Source: Skeletonema tropicum
Lineage: Eukaryota > Bacillariophyta > Thalassiosirophyceae > Thalassiosirales > Thalassiosiraceae
Length of the DNA: 64,000 bases
NCBI GenBank assembly: GCA_037178625.1
Contig: CM074130.1
Location: 2,914,001-2,978,000 of the forward strand
Direction of reading: 5' to 3'
A program made the translations under genes and the position numbers. Under the pieces are notes generated by a model. The model saw only the letters and a program-made list of their open reading frames with translations. It had not been told where the DNA came from and did no database searches. This document shows positions 20,201-31,118 of this stretch, piece by piece. Position 1 is the first letter of the stretch. Each line of letters opens with the position of its first letter.

Positions 20201-22248
20201 TTCCTCAGCTACTAGTTTCTTCTGTTGCGCTATTTCTTCGGCACTAACTTTCCTACCCCAAAGATCTGGCCTTGCCTCTTTCATCCGGTCGATTAGCCAC
20301 ACTACTGCGCGTTTAACTACACCTGCAGATTTGGCTTTCCAGCTACGCATTGCCTTCTTCAAGTACGATTTTACATGCTGATTTGTTGTGACCGCAATGG
20401 CATTCTTTACTGCACTTTTGATCGGACCACTACTGTCGGGTTTGCGCGTTCTAACATCCTCAAGTGCCTGCAACCATTTTGTTGTCACCAGCGGATCTTC
20501 ATCTACACCCAATAACGATTCCATATCGATCTTTACAACTGCTGTGACAGGTCTACGTTTCCTGTCGCCAAGGTATTCGTCCTCTTGTTCTACCATTTCA
20601 GGAGTTTCAAGAATACTCCACCACCATAGGTCACTTGTTGCGTCTTTGACTAGCAAACGAAGAAGAGCAATGTGACATTCTGATAAGTATACAGGGATAA
20701 ATGAGGGTGGATTCAAATCAAGTTCCCCCACTGTCTGTGAATTACGATCAGCGGCTGATACCCGAAAAGATATGGCCGCTGCAAAGTCATCCAAATCTAT
20801 CGGCTCCAGACTCAAAACACGACAGAATGTACAGAAAAAATCCCAAACCAAAAGTAAATCGGGAATGCAATGAGTAGGAATGCCTGGGAAACAATCGATG
20901 TTCGCACGCGGTAATACTCGCCCTTCTTTGTGTGCTATGGCAGCGTTTGATCCGTCATTCCAAAATGACTCTTGATCAACTAGAAGCTGATCAGTGGAGT
21001 TGTCATTGTTCTCGTGGTCTTCGAGAGCTTTTGTTGCCTTTAATTTCGACTTTTTGAGTTTCTCTAGCTCACGCTTCAGCCTCCTCGCTTGTACGTCCTT
21101 ACTCCCACGACCTTTTTTGCTGATATTGGCTAATCCTTTCTTAGGAGCTTTGGAAAGATTCAGAAATCTGGCAACGTCGGTCATGGATTTGAATCGTTTG
21201 TTTTCCGCTGAGAAAAAAGCAGTGTCAAATCTACCTCCAGGCCTTTGGACTACCTGGCAACGAAAGCTATGGCTTTGAGATCTCTCTCCTATATCAGCAA
21301 AAGTAGTTAGATGCACACGGGAAAAGGTTAGCGATTGATCGGCTTGAAAAAGTAGCAAGCCCCAAACTCGAACTCTGCTCTAAACTCACCTCCGCATTCT
21401 TCTAAATATGAGGAAAGCAATTCCATCGCTCTCTTCTCACGCTGGCTAAGAGTCAATGTACCATTGCTACCTGCCGCCTTCTTCTTAGGAGATGAAAGTG
21501 ACGAATCCTTTCCGTCATTTTTGCGCTTCTTCCCCCCTGAAGTAGTCTTCTTGGATGCACCGTTAGATGCATTTTCCGATGGTTTTGCATTTGCTGCCTT
21601 CTTTCCAAGGACAGGATCTATTTTGGAAAAGAATCCTACAATTTTTTCAATGTGATTCTTGGCTGTAGATGCATGTTTTGACTTGCTGTAAAATTGAAGG
21701 TATTGCAGAGAGATAACGTAAAAAATAATGAGATTACCGTGATGCATTTCGACATTCATTTTGACGCAAAAAATAGAACAAGAGTGTGTAAATATCAACT
21801 TTGTGACCAGACATCACCACAATAAATCGATTTCAGTCACTGTAAACAGCATACTCAGCCAGTCCCCCCTCTCCAGAATCAAAGCTCATACTTTTCTGAG
21901 GCTAAGAGATGTCATTCGAGCGCAGAGAACAGCTAGCAGTGTCAAACAAAAATTATAAAAATACAGCAATGCTCACCTGATGATGTGCCAGTTGTACACT
22001 TTGCCCATATCTTCAGCGAAAACTTCCCATCCACTCTTGCCATGAGCATAGGCACCTTTGTCAAGGTTCTGCCCAAGCACAGTCAAGTCTCTAGCCTCAT
22101 CCTCACTCTGATTAGCTGCCTCCTGGAATGGGGCCGCATCGGGCAAATTCCAAGCTTTGTATAATATTTTATTCATACGTTTTCGATGCTTTTCACGCTT
22201 CGCATCTTTCTCGGCTTGGTCGGCCGCGCCCTCCTTGGTATCAGCCAT
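17227..22248 (-). CDS. DDT/WHIM-domain chromatin remodelling subunit (BAZ/ACF1-like)
   Basis: Three exons: 21977-22248, 21390-21685, and 17227-21288. Introns are 21686-21976 (291 nt) and 21289-21389 (101 nt), both GT-AG and phase-consistent. The product has about 1,540 residues. A short region resembling a methyl-CpG-binding/TAM domain (GGRFDTAFFSAENKRFKSMTD) is followed by a DDT domain (FPGIPTHCIPDLLLVWDFFC), WHIM-type segments (LSECHIALLRLLVKD; AVQRLGILRLLIETAYDTHH; KCFIRTEPLGRDRYQSCFF), long charged coiled coils, and a helical tail. DDT plus WHIM is the ISWI-partner architecture that reads linker DNA spacing, so a nuclear nucleosome-spacing role is likely. No PHD finger or bromodomain is visible, unlike animal BAZ proteins. 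One +1 break near 17500 joins the last 90 residues. Confidence 0.85.
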
Positions 22249-22542
22249 GGCTGATGCTGTGTGTCGTAGGCCAAAGCGGTGCTGCTGGGATGCTTAGATT
22301 TGCCGTAGGGAAGGCGGCTCCCCTTGCCATTGAGCTGATGTCGTTTTGTGGTGAAGGTCGCGAAAAAAGCGGGCGCAAAATTCAGCTTCCAGATTCAAAA
22401 TCTTGCCCGTCTCAGACGGGTAACAAAGGCTCAATGCAGCACGCGGTCATTGGCCGAAATCCGAAACGCAACCTTCATGAACGAAGATCCAATCCGCCGT
22501 TAGTTAGCGTTGTAGTTGCAAGTGAGGTACTTGGACGCCACC
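22249..22542. promoter_or_regulatory. divergent promoter interval
   Basis: 294 bp between the DDT gene and AP-4 mu. A GGGCGCAAAATT word near 22371-22382 is a weak match to an E2F site and is not claimed. Confidence 0.35.
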
Positions 22543-24124
22543 ATGATCACCAATTTCTTTGTGATCTCCCCCCGAGGAGACACTGTGATTGCCAAATCAT
22601 ATCGGTCCAAATCTGGCGTCGGCGCACATGAGCGATCTCACACGGAGGCATTTTTTCGAAAAGTCAAATTTTGGGACGGTGTTGCCCCCGGCACACCAGG
22701 GATGGATACTACGCTAGGACTGGGGAGTGGTGATAATAAATTATCTGCGGATTCACTTGGTGTAGGAAGCGGGGAGGGATCAGAGGCAAAGGATAGCAAG
22801 AAATTTGGGGATGCGCCTCCGGTATTTGTCATGCCGGATGGATATAGTTACATGCATGTCAAGCGTAATGGTTTGATTTTTGGTTGTGCAACAGAGAAAA
22901 ATATCAGCCCAGTCGTTGTTATTGAGGTGAGTATAGCTATTTACCACGAATTAACCTATGCTCGTCTCGCACGCACTCACCTCTAATATTGTGCACATCT
23001 CATGTCTATGATACCATTCACAGCTACTCTCAAAAATTGCAAAGGTGTTCAAAGATTATTGTGGTACTCTGTCAGAAGAATCAATTCGGAAAAACTTTAT
23101 TCTTCTCTACGAGCTTCTTGACGAGCTATTGGATTATGGCTACCCACAAGTTACACAGACAGAAAATCTCAAAGCCTTTGTCTACAACGAACCTATTGTC
23201 GTGTCGGCTATTGCAAATACGGGCAAGATGATCAATCCGAAGACAGCCAGTGCCAGTGCGGTCCACAAACCTGTCATTAGTTCTGTCGACGCCGATGGGA
23301 AGAAAACTAGCCTTGCTGTCAATCAAAAGAATGAGATTTTTGTTGATATATTAGAACGTTTGAGTGTCTTATTCTCCAGCAATGGATATGTACTAAACAG
23401 CACCATAGATGGTTGTATTCAGATGAAGAGTTACTTGGCTGGAAATCCTCAACTTCGTTTGGCCTTGAATGAAGATCTTATTGTTGGAAAGAATAGTGGA
23501 TCTACTTCTTATTCATCAGGGGTCACTGTGGACGATATTAACTTCAATGACTGTGTGAATCTTTCAGAGTGGGACCATGGACGAACCCTGTCATTCTTCC
23601 CTCCCGATGGAGAGTTTATTGTTCTTAGTTACCGAATGACTGGTGAATTCAAAACACCATTCCGGATCTTCCCTTCGATTGAGGAGGTTGAACCGAACAA
23701 ATTAGAAATCGCAGTCCACATTCGCGCCGAGATACCTGACAATCACTTTGGGGCCAACGTTGCCATAGAAGTCCCCCTCCCTCATTCCACAACCGCAGCA
23801 ACCTGCAGCGTGGTCAGCACTCCTGGTGCAACCGGTGTCAATGCTGAGTATGTTTCTCAGGATAAGAAGCTTGTATGGAATTTGAAGAAGTTTCCAGGTT
23901 GTACTGAACAAACAATGCGTGCAAAGATTACCTTAAGTGGCCCGTGTACATCACAAATTCGTCGGGAAATTGGACCAATCAATATGAGCTATGAGATTCC
24001 AATGTACAATGTCTCTAGCTTGCAGGTGAGGTATTTGAGGATTGCTGAGAACATGCCAGGTTACACTCCATACCGTTGGGTGAGATATGTGACACAAAGT
24101 AATTCATATGTCTGTCGATTGTGA
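22543..24124 (+). CDS. AP4M1: AP-4 complex subunit mu
   Basis: Exons 22543-22926 and 23024-24124; the 97-nt intron joins VVVIE to LLSKIAKVFKDY. The product has 494 residues. The N-terminal longin-like domain begins MITNFFVISPRGDTVIAKSY, typical of AP mu chains and closest to AP-4 (MISQFFILSxxGD). The C-terminal mu homology domain runs from NEIFVDILERLSVLF to the end, with PDGEFIVLSYRM and the closing RWVRYVTQSNSYVCRL. AP-4 sorts cargo at the trans-Golgi network. The longin domain carries an extra Gly/Ser/Asp-rich insert of about 50 residues. The ATG has a Kozak-like context (CCACCATGA). No frame break. Confidence 0.92.
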
Positions 24125-24233
24125 TGATTGTTGTTCAGGAGAACAACTGAGTGGAAGATGATCATAACGAATAATAATGTCATCATTATAGAGTACCATA
24201 GTGGGAGTTAGGATTGTTTAGGACTATGGTAAA

Positions 24234-24926
24234 TTAACTGTTTTTCAGAGCAGCTATACTTTCAGAAGCATCCATATTCGGATCCTTCAACTGCTGTCCC
24301 TTGCATTTTGTAGCCACAAATGAGAAGCTCTGTCCTGGCTCCCAGCCTCCCTTGAGTGCACCTTTCATATCGTCAAAAGTCTGCCAAGCAGGTTCTTCTT
24401 GTTCTTCAACTACAACCTCGACTTTGCTCTTCTTCTTTGACTTCTTCTTCTTTTCTTTGGTTTAGGAGGGATCGAAATTTGTTCAAACACAAAGTCTTGC
24501 CTTGCGCTTTCAAACGGACGTATATTGTTTTGTTGCATTGCTTCTAGTGTTGCTTCGCGGGCTACCTCATCCATTGCAAACGCACGATAAGTTGGGAGGA
24601 GATGAGGCGGAAGGGTACCAGGACGAAAGCCCTGGAAGTTTTGACGCTTTGCATCTGATGTAATCTTTTTATACACTGCAATACCAAAGTTCCCTAAATC
24701 AGCTTCTTCTCCATCGATTTGGATTTGGAACTTCTGTATCACTCACGGGAGTTACCGTGCAGCCTCTAATGCGACCACTCTCGTTATTGACAACTTCTCC
24801 ATTCCATGCCTCAGCTCTCAAACATGATGGAGATCTCTGATGGTAGGTTCCTCCGACAGATTGAAAAGCGGCTGAAGTAGCAGTAGCTGCAGCTAGTAAT
24901 ATGGCCGATAGCTGCTGGTTCTTCAT
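24234..24926 (-). CDS. plastid trigger-factor-like chaperone
   Basis: About 230 residues. The leader MKNQQLSAILLAAATATSAAF-QSV is a plastid bipartite signal. The middle resembles the ribosome-binding N-terminal domain of trigger factor (FQGFRPGTLPPHLLPTYRAF; GFRPG is close to the family GFRxGK signature), then MDEVAREATLEAMQQNNIRP. A Lys-rich run (frame step of -1 near 24455) is followed by an acidic and aromatic tail, PAWQTFDDMKGALKGGWEPG, ending at the stop at 24234. A +1 break lies near 24722. A role in folding new plastid-encoded chains is inferred; the peptidyl-prolyl isomerase and C-terminal domains of bacterial trigger factor are absent. Confidence 0.72.
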
Positions 24927-25209
24927 TTCTAACTGATCTTCTTCGTACAATAGCTTGAACTAGACAAAGTATGAACTGTGGTGACATTGACTTGACATGG
25001 TTCGCTTTTTGCAGGCTTTTTGCTTCCACTTCCACCTCATCGACGTCGCGTTAGCTCATCAACGAAATAAAAGCATCTCATCCTGCTGGCATCATCATCA
25101 CCACTCATATTCATTTTACATAGCTGCTCGCTCTCCGCCTGCCGCCTGCCTACTGCATATCTCTGCGTCTGCATACGCCCAACAACTAACAGCAGCTAAC
25201 AACGCCACC
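24927..25209. promoter_or_regulatory. divergent promoter interval
   Basis: Lies between the trigger-factor-like and DOHH genes. The DOHH frame is open upstream to an ATG at 24997, so part of this could encode an N-terminal extension, but the stretch is His/Ser-rich and reads like untranslated DNA. Confidence 0.4.
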
Positions 25210-26325
25210 ATGTTTGAAGCACCTCCGCTACCATCGCTGCAATCAGCTCTCTCTGAACCATCTAACCCTATAGGGATGCGCATGAGAGCAACCTACTTTC
25301 TTAGACAAGCATACGACAATTACATGAAAAACAAATCTGACGATGATGAAGACAATAAAGAATCAAAAACCTCAGACGAAGACATATCTTTGGTAGCCAT
25401 ACAAACTCTCTCAAATAGTCTAAGTGATACTCGCCATGGAGCCCTCTTGAGGCATGAATTCGCCTATGTTATGGGTCAGCTACGCGATGAACGTTCCATT
25501 CCTGCATTAGAGAAAACTCTTCATGATGAAACTGATGACATTATGGTTCGTCACGAGTGTGCCGAAGCGTTGGGTGCCATTGGCTCATCTAGCTCCATTG
25601 AAACATTGGAACTATGCGCCAAGGATAAATCGATCGAGGTGGGTCAGACGTGCCAACTTGCTCTTGATTTTATCCGATGGAAGATTAATGGTGGGACCAA
25701 CTCAGATGAAAATGCACCTATTGCTTGTGCTTGTATGATCAGTCCCTATTCTTCCGTTGATCCTGCACCGCCTCATCCAAAACACGAAGGTCTAACTACT
25801 GCTGAAATCGGTACAATCTTGAATGATGAATCTACACCTTTGTTTGAGCGCTTCCGTGCCATGTTTTCGTTAAGAAACAGAGGAGGCAAAGATGCCGTAA
25901 AGGAACTTGGGAATGCATTGATACAAGATGAGTCAAGTGCACTGTTGAGGCATGAGGTTGCATATGTACTGGGACAATTGCAGCATTCTGATGCAGTAGA
26001 ATATCTTGAGATTAGTCTTAAACGAGATAATGAGCATCGAATGGTGAGACATGAAAGTGCAGAAGCTTTGGGTGCAATTGAAGAGAGATGGGGCGAGTGT
26101 GAACTAATTTTAGAGCAATTCTTGAATGACAAGGACGATGTGGTGCGGGAGAGTTGCGTAGTCGCTTTGGATGCTGCTGATTATTGGGGTTACGCCAACC
26201 CATCAGCAGATGAGGGAGAGAATGATGATGAGAATCAACGCACTAACTTCTCCATCCACAAAGCAGAAACAAACGGCATGGCAAAAACAGGCGTTCTTAT
26301 CAATCATTTTAACATCGCAGACTAA
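25210..26325 (+). CDS. DOHH: deoxyhypusine hydroxylase
   Basis: 371 residues in an intact frame. It has HEAT-like repeats in two symmetric halves, each with paired His-Glu iron ligands: RHEFAYVMGQL and RHECAEALGAI in the first, RHEVAYVLGQL and RHESAEALGAI in the second. This is diagnostic for DOHH, the di-iron enzyme that completes hypusine on eIF5A. A linker of about 60 residues with a conserved DPAPP motif lies between the halves, as in the family. The start at 25210 has a GCCACCATG context; an upstream ATG at 24997 adds 71 His/Ser-rich residues and is less likely. The stop is 66 bp from that of the JmjC gene. Confidence 0.95.
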   Translation: MFEAPPLPSLQSALSEPSNPIGMRMRATYFLRQAYDNYMKNKSDDDEDNKESKTSDEDISLVAIQTLSNSLSDTRHGALLRHEFAYVMGQLRDERSIPALEKTLHDETDDIMVRHECAEALGAIGSSSSIETLELCAKDKSIEVGQTCQLALDFIRWKINGGTNSDENAPIACACMISPYSSVDPAPPHPKHEGLTTAEIGTILNDESTPLFERFRAMFSLRNRGGKDAVKELGNALIQDESSALLRHEVAYVLGQLQHSDAVEYLEISLKRDNEHRMVRHESAEALGAIEERWGECELILEQFLNDKDDVVRESCVVALDAADYWGYANPSADEGENDDENQRTNFSIHKAETNGMAKTGVLINHFNIAD

Positions 26326-26391
26326 TTCAATGAATTTTTCGTTTACTTTACCATATGAATATATCAATTGAATTTGCAATTTATATAAAAA

Positions 26392-29300
26392 TCAACTTTC
26401 CTCTGAAACAGTTGTAGATGGGCTAACAATTCCTCCTTGTGCTGCCTTCTTACCGTCGTGATCAGATGCCTCCTTCTTTCCTGATGATCCCCAACGACCC
26501 ATGTATCGACCCAGAATCATGGCAGGAGACACCAATCTAGTCAATGTGTGCTGGCTCACAATGAGCTTGACTCGCACCATTGGCCCGTCAATCGTTGATT
26601 GAACTACGGCTCGGTACTCCTAAGTAGAGAAGGCAGAAGAAAAGAAGCACAAGTGAGACTAAAGTGAGATCAAAGCTCCCTGATCGATCCAACGATAGCA
26701 AGAGATATACAATCCTTACATTACTATTGGAAAAGTCTTTGTTGCCGGGTCAAGATTGGATAGAGGAATGGGGACGAAAAATGTCGGGGTGAGATTGACA
26801 AAACTGAGGGAAAAGAGTCACTATCTCAAACTGTAATCAACACTCACCTAAAACGACCAATCCTGGCTTGATGTCATCATGGGGAATTTCTTCTCTAGAA
26901 GGAAGTCTTAACAAGTCGAATGGTTGGTATTCATCATACACAGATGGGTAGTCTTCAAAGCTAATGTAGGCAGCTTTCATTTGAGGGACGACTTCCAACA
27001 ACTCTGCCTTCACGCATTTCTGTTCTAACCTCACCGCAAGCATGTCTCCAATGGTCAGGTTTCTAATCAGGGCATCCCCCACTTTGTGTTCGTTTGCAAG
27101 AGGATAATGTTTCTCAACATCTGCATTGCGAAGAGACATGTAGTTGTTTTCAAGAGAAGAATTGAAAACCACGACTGGCTTGTTGTCAATAATAAACTTG
27201 TTCAAATCACGTCCAACGCAATTCTTCCTAACACCTTTTGACAGAGTGTTTGTCAACACTTTACCCTTGCGTCGTGCCTTCAATTTGGGAATTTCTTTCG
27301 ACTCGCGGTATCGGTAATCATGCAGGCTCATGTCGATATCGTCCGCAAGCACACCAAAATCATGCAGTTCTGGCTTCAGTTCATCTTTTGACTTCTCACT
27401 AGGACCTTGACCCTTCACGGCCTTCTTGATTTCATCTCTTCTCGCAACTTCTCTAATAAAGTTGCGCAATACAAGCAGTGTATCTACTGTCTCTCTGGTA
27501 TCGCTGGAGACAACATCTGTAACATCCCTATATGCCAATACACGGTCTTGTACTAGATCAACCACTTCATCGACTTTCTTGATTAGCGCCGATGCAACGT
27601 TCCAGAGGACATCTCTTTGCTCTATCTCAGGAGCATCTCCATTGAACAACGACATGACAAACGGGAGAAGGTTAACTGCATCTAGGTGAAATCTCGAATA
27701 AGATAAGCAAGGCGTCAAGTTGCGGCACTGATGATACGTCCCATTTGGCATGAGAAGGATCTCGCCTGGTTTGATTACAGTCTTGAAAACTCGTGCCTGA
27801 GACAGGAGAGGAAAACGTTGAAGATCAATTGCATCCAAAGATGCAGTGAGATGATACAAACAGTGACTATCATCACGATGTACCAAAACGCACTCTTTTT
27901 TACCGGTGATGGGTGCAATAGATATTTCTAGGCCACCTGGATCCTTGTGGAGACGCGAGTGCGTTTCCGAAGTTCCCATAAAAATGTACTGGAGAGGGCT
28001 ATCAAGCTTGCATTGTGGCAAGTCGAGCCAATATTTTAATAGGTCTTCGCCCATGATCCCATGAAGCGGATTGTTTTGGTTGCAAAGTTTGCCACCAGCG
28101 GTATCAGAAAGAGGGAATTGCCATTGATGTAGGTAAAACTTTGGCGCTCTCTTTTTGTTACCCTGTAGTTCCTCATCTGTCTCGGAAGATGGCCAACATT
28201 CTGATAGAAATTTTGCAGCAGGAATAGTGCCATGGATTGGCTTCACTTCATCGTAGTTCCGTTTGATGACGGGAACATCTTCATCTCCAATGTCCTCAAT
28301 CATCTTGGCAATATCAAGTTCATACTTCTCCGTTGAAAGGTCCAGATCTAGGTCATATACGTTGGAAGGCTTGGCTTCTTCGTGGGACAACTCTGCGGTT
28401 GGGGTATTGGAGTTGTTTGCTGCTACCTTCTCTTCAGTTTTTTTTTCTGTAAGCCATCTTTTTGCAAAATTTGCCCATCCAACGTGCCCAACAAGAACAA
28501 CTGGTATACCATTGATGCGATTTTCCTTGACAATTGCTGCGACACCAGGATCATTTACATTGATGCGTTCGACTTCGCGAAACATCACTTGATCGGCATC
28601 AGTCCAATTCAGCGTGGTATCTTCGACTATGAGATTACATTCTTCTTCTTCTTCTTCTTCACCATCATGTTCATCAACTGCAATGTTACACTTGGCATCG
28701 TTCGTAATGTTATTGTCAATTTCATCATTTTTTGTGCTAGCGTTTCCCACTTTTATTGCTGCAGTTCCTTCCTTCTCTTCCGTATTTGCCTCTGCAGTAG
28801 CTTCACCAAAAAGTTTCTTTTCATTTTCAGCTCGTTTCTTTGCCTTCAATTTTTCTGCCTTGCGATATTTCATGGCTTCTTCCATTGCAGAATCACATAG
28901 ATTCGCAGCTGGCTCCCAAGTATTCTCTTCCTCCGAACAACCCTTCCATCGAATGAGATACTCCACGCGATTACGATGAATCCTGCGACCAATAACCGCA
29001 GCGACCTCCCAAAAGAAATCACCGTCCTGTGGTGCCGCAACGATGGTACCTTCCACGGTTATCTACGCCTAGACTTGCCTTACGTGCTCGTTTGCGTGAT
29101 TCTTCCTCTTCTTCTTTCATGTTTTGCTCCCTCCGCTTTTTTCTAATCTTCATAATACCGGTGGTTCCTTCGAGAGCGACCTTTGGGTTGCTTTTGTTGC
29201 TTATTGTTGTACAGTGTAGTGTCATCTTTGGATACTTTTGCTACTTTTGCCGGCTTGCATTTTTTGGCAGCCTTAGCCTCTCTGTCAGCGGTGGCTTTGC

Positions 29301-29467
29301 GCTTCAATCGCGCCTCTGCTTCAGCCTCCACTGCAGTATTCAACATCGAAGCACACTTTTGGACGCATTGTTGCAGTGTATCACTGTTATCAACTGATGT
29401 TAGAAGGCACTGCAGTCTACTGCATGCATCAATCCACACCCGTTGTTCATGCACGAAAAAAATTCAT
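26392..29467 (-). CDS. chromodomain-JmjC protein (putative histone demethylase)
   Basis: About 950 residues. From the ATG at 29467 there is a helical, basic region; a 7-T run at 29458-29464 appears to hold one extra base. Then comes a chromodomain (FFWEVAAVIGRR to EYLIRWKGCSEEENTWEPAAN), an acidic linker, and a JmjC domain: MGTSETHSRLHKDPGGLEIS gives the HxD iron ligands, LLMPNGTYHQC the second His. This is the 2-oxoglutarate/Fe(II) demethylase or hydroxylase fold. Further +1 breaks are near 29170 and 29057. The 3' end has a likely 44-nt intron (26804-26847) and another (about 26620-26724), leading to FFVPIPLSNLDPATKTFPI and then EYRAVVQSTIDGPMVRVKL; the reading phase at the first of these junctions does not close without one indel. 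Chromodomain to JmjC in one chain is an unusual order. Confidence 0.8.
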
Positions 29468-29657
29468 GGTCGCCAGGTCGCTCGCCGGTTCTTGATTTGC
29501 TTTCTCGTGATCGTGGGCGAGAGCAAAGACAATGACGGCCCACGCGCACCCATCAGGCAACACCCACCATGGCATTGATAAACGATCATTTTGGCAACAG
29601 TAGTAACAGCTGAGTAGAGCCCTCAGCACCGTCCAATCAATCCATATATAAGCGAAA
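29468..29657. promoter_or_regulatory. divergent promoter interval
   Basis: 190 bp shared by the JmjC gene and V-ATPase c''. A TATATAA stretch lies near 29644-29650, only a few bases before the V-ATPase ATG, so it is unlikely to be a TATA box. Confidence 0.35.
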
Positions 29658-30392
29658 ATGTCGTCAGCCGTGTGTAACTCCGCATACTGTAATCAAGGAT
29701 GGTCAGAAGTCCTTACCCACATGTCCCCATATGGATATGCTAACTTTGGCATTGCCTTTGGTCTCGGCCTATCGGTTGTCGGAGCTGCGTGGGGTATTTG
29801 GCTCACCGGATCCAGTCTTGTTGGTGCCGCTGTCAAGTCACCCCGTATTAGAAGTAAGAACTTAATTAGGTGAGTGATGAAGAAGTTGGCAGAGGTGATG
29901 TTATGATTTATAATTTATATGTTAACACAAGATGTGTCATTCTCACCCTGGCATTTTTTTACATTGATTTTTCAATATATCTTACTGACTGTGTCCACTT
30001 ACTACATGAATTGAATTACAATAATAGTGTCATTTTCTGCGAGGCCACCGCTATCTATGGTGTTATTATGGCCATTATCCTTGCTAACAAGGTAAAGAAG
30101 CCCGAAGAAGGCCCTCAGCACATTAGGCGAGGATTGGGATTGGGCCGGTTATTACTACGCCGGATATGGGATGTTTTCTTCTGGTCTTTCTGTCGGCTTG
30201 ACCAACATTGCGTCAGGAGTTTCGGTTGGAATTGCTGGATCTAGTTGTGCCATAGGAGATGCACAAGATCCTGCCCTCTTTGTTAAGATTTTGATTGTTG
30301 AGATTTTTGCTTCAGCTTTGGGAATTTTTGGTATCATTGTGGGAATTATTCAGAGCAACTCTTGCACCTTCCCTGTCGCTGCCATTCAGTAA
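29658..30392 (+). CDS. VMA16: V-type ATPase proteolipid subunit c'' (Vma16/ATP6V0B)
   Basis: About 190 residues. Exon 1 is 29658-29869, the intron 29870-30026 (157 nt, GTGAGT...AATAG), and exon 2 ends at 30392. Four to five membrane segments are seen: [59 protein letters not shown], and [20 protein letters not shown]. The Glu in FCEATAIYG is the conserved proton-carrying residue of c''. RSKNLISVIFCEA matches the subunit c'' signature. A +1 break near 30128 separates the loop (KKPEEGPQH) from [14 protein letters not shown]. The product is part of the rotating ring that pumps protons into vacuoles and endomembranes. Confidence 0.93.
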
Positions 30393-31118
30393 ATTGTTAC
30401 TGAGAAAATTCGACGGTGGGTTATTACGGTGGTGATCATTATGCTGTCTCGGAAATAAACACGAAGACATGGAAGTTGATTTCGCACCCGAAAGTGTGAG
30501 CAGATTGTATGTGTAGAATAACCAGATCTTAGATTTTAGGGTTAGTATTTAAGCTCTTGAGATGGGTTGTAGATATTATTGCTGGTCTGTTTTATGACAA
30601 TTTCAATTGTAAGTTGCTTAGAATTAAGCCGTTCCTGAATGAAGCAGGCCATTGCTTACTATCTCCTCTACAGTAAAAAATGACTCAATTGGATATGAAG
30701 ATAAGAATTTCAATTCACAATAATTCAATTGAGTTGATAGTGAAACTTCGAGTAAGAAGTGGGGATAAGTAGCAAGAATAAGCTTCAGATGATGCAACAA
30801 AGATCTGGGTGAAAAGGTCAAACTTGATGTTACGCTCAATGTAACATTGTAACATTGAGCTCCCCTTATCGTTTCCTTGTTCTTGTCGTAACGTCACTTG
30901 ACGTTGTACTTCTGAGATCTTTTTCATCAGTTTTCAGTTTTCAGTGCAAATAAAAGTATCAACTTATCAATGCTTGGTGGTTTGTGGTGTCGTTGACCAA
31001 TCCATCATTGTGTAGGTCGGCGGATCGGTGGTATCGTAACTTAATATTGTGGACAGCTATCAACCGATCGGAGGCTCCTCTGAAAATATCATACCTGTTC
31101 AATTTGCCGGGTGCCGAT
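30393..31118. other. intergenic, V-ATPase 3' end to carrier promoter
   Basis: 726 bp, AT-rich. It contains a 27-bp near-palindrome at 30834-30860 (arms GCTCAATGT and ACATTGAGC around a TAACATTGTA core) about 260 bp before the carrier ATG. The core shares the TGTAAC word with the SF3A1 promoter repeats. The frame in front of the carrier ATG is open from 30984 but has no convincing start. Confidence 0.5.

Noticed and set aside
22371..22382. E2F site before the DDT-domain gene
   Set aside because: GGGCGCAAAA lacks the S position of TTTSGCGC; the match is too weak.
29447..29629. 60-codon frame in the JmjC/V-ATPase promoter
   Set aside because: It overlaps the likely JmjC start in another frame and has no recognisable features.
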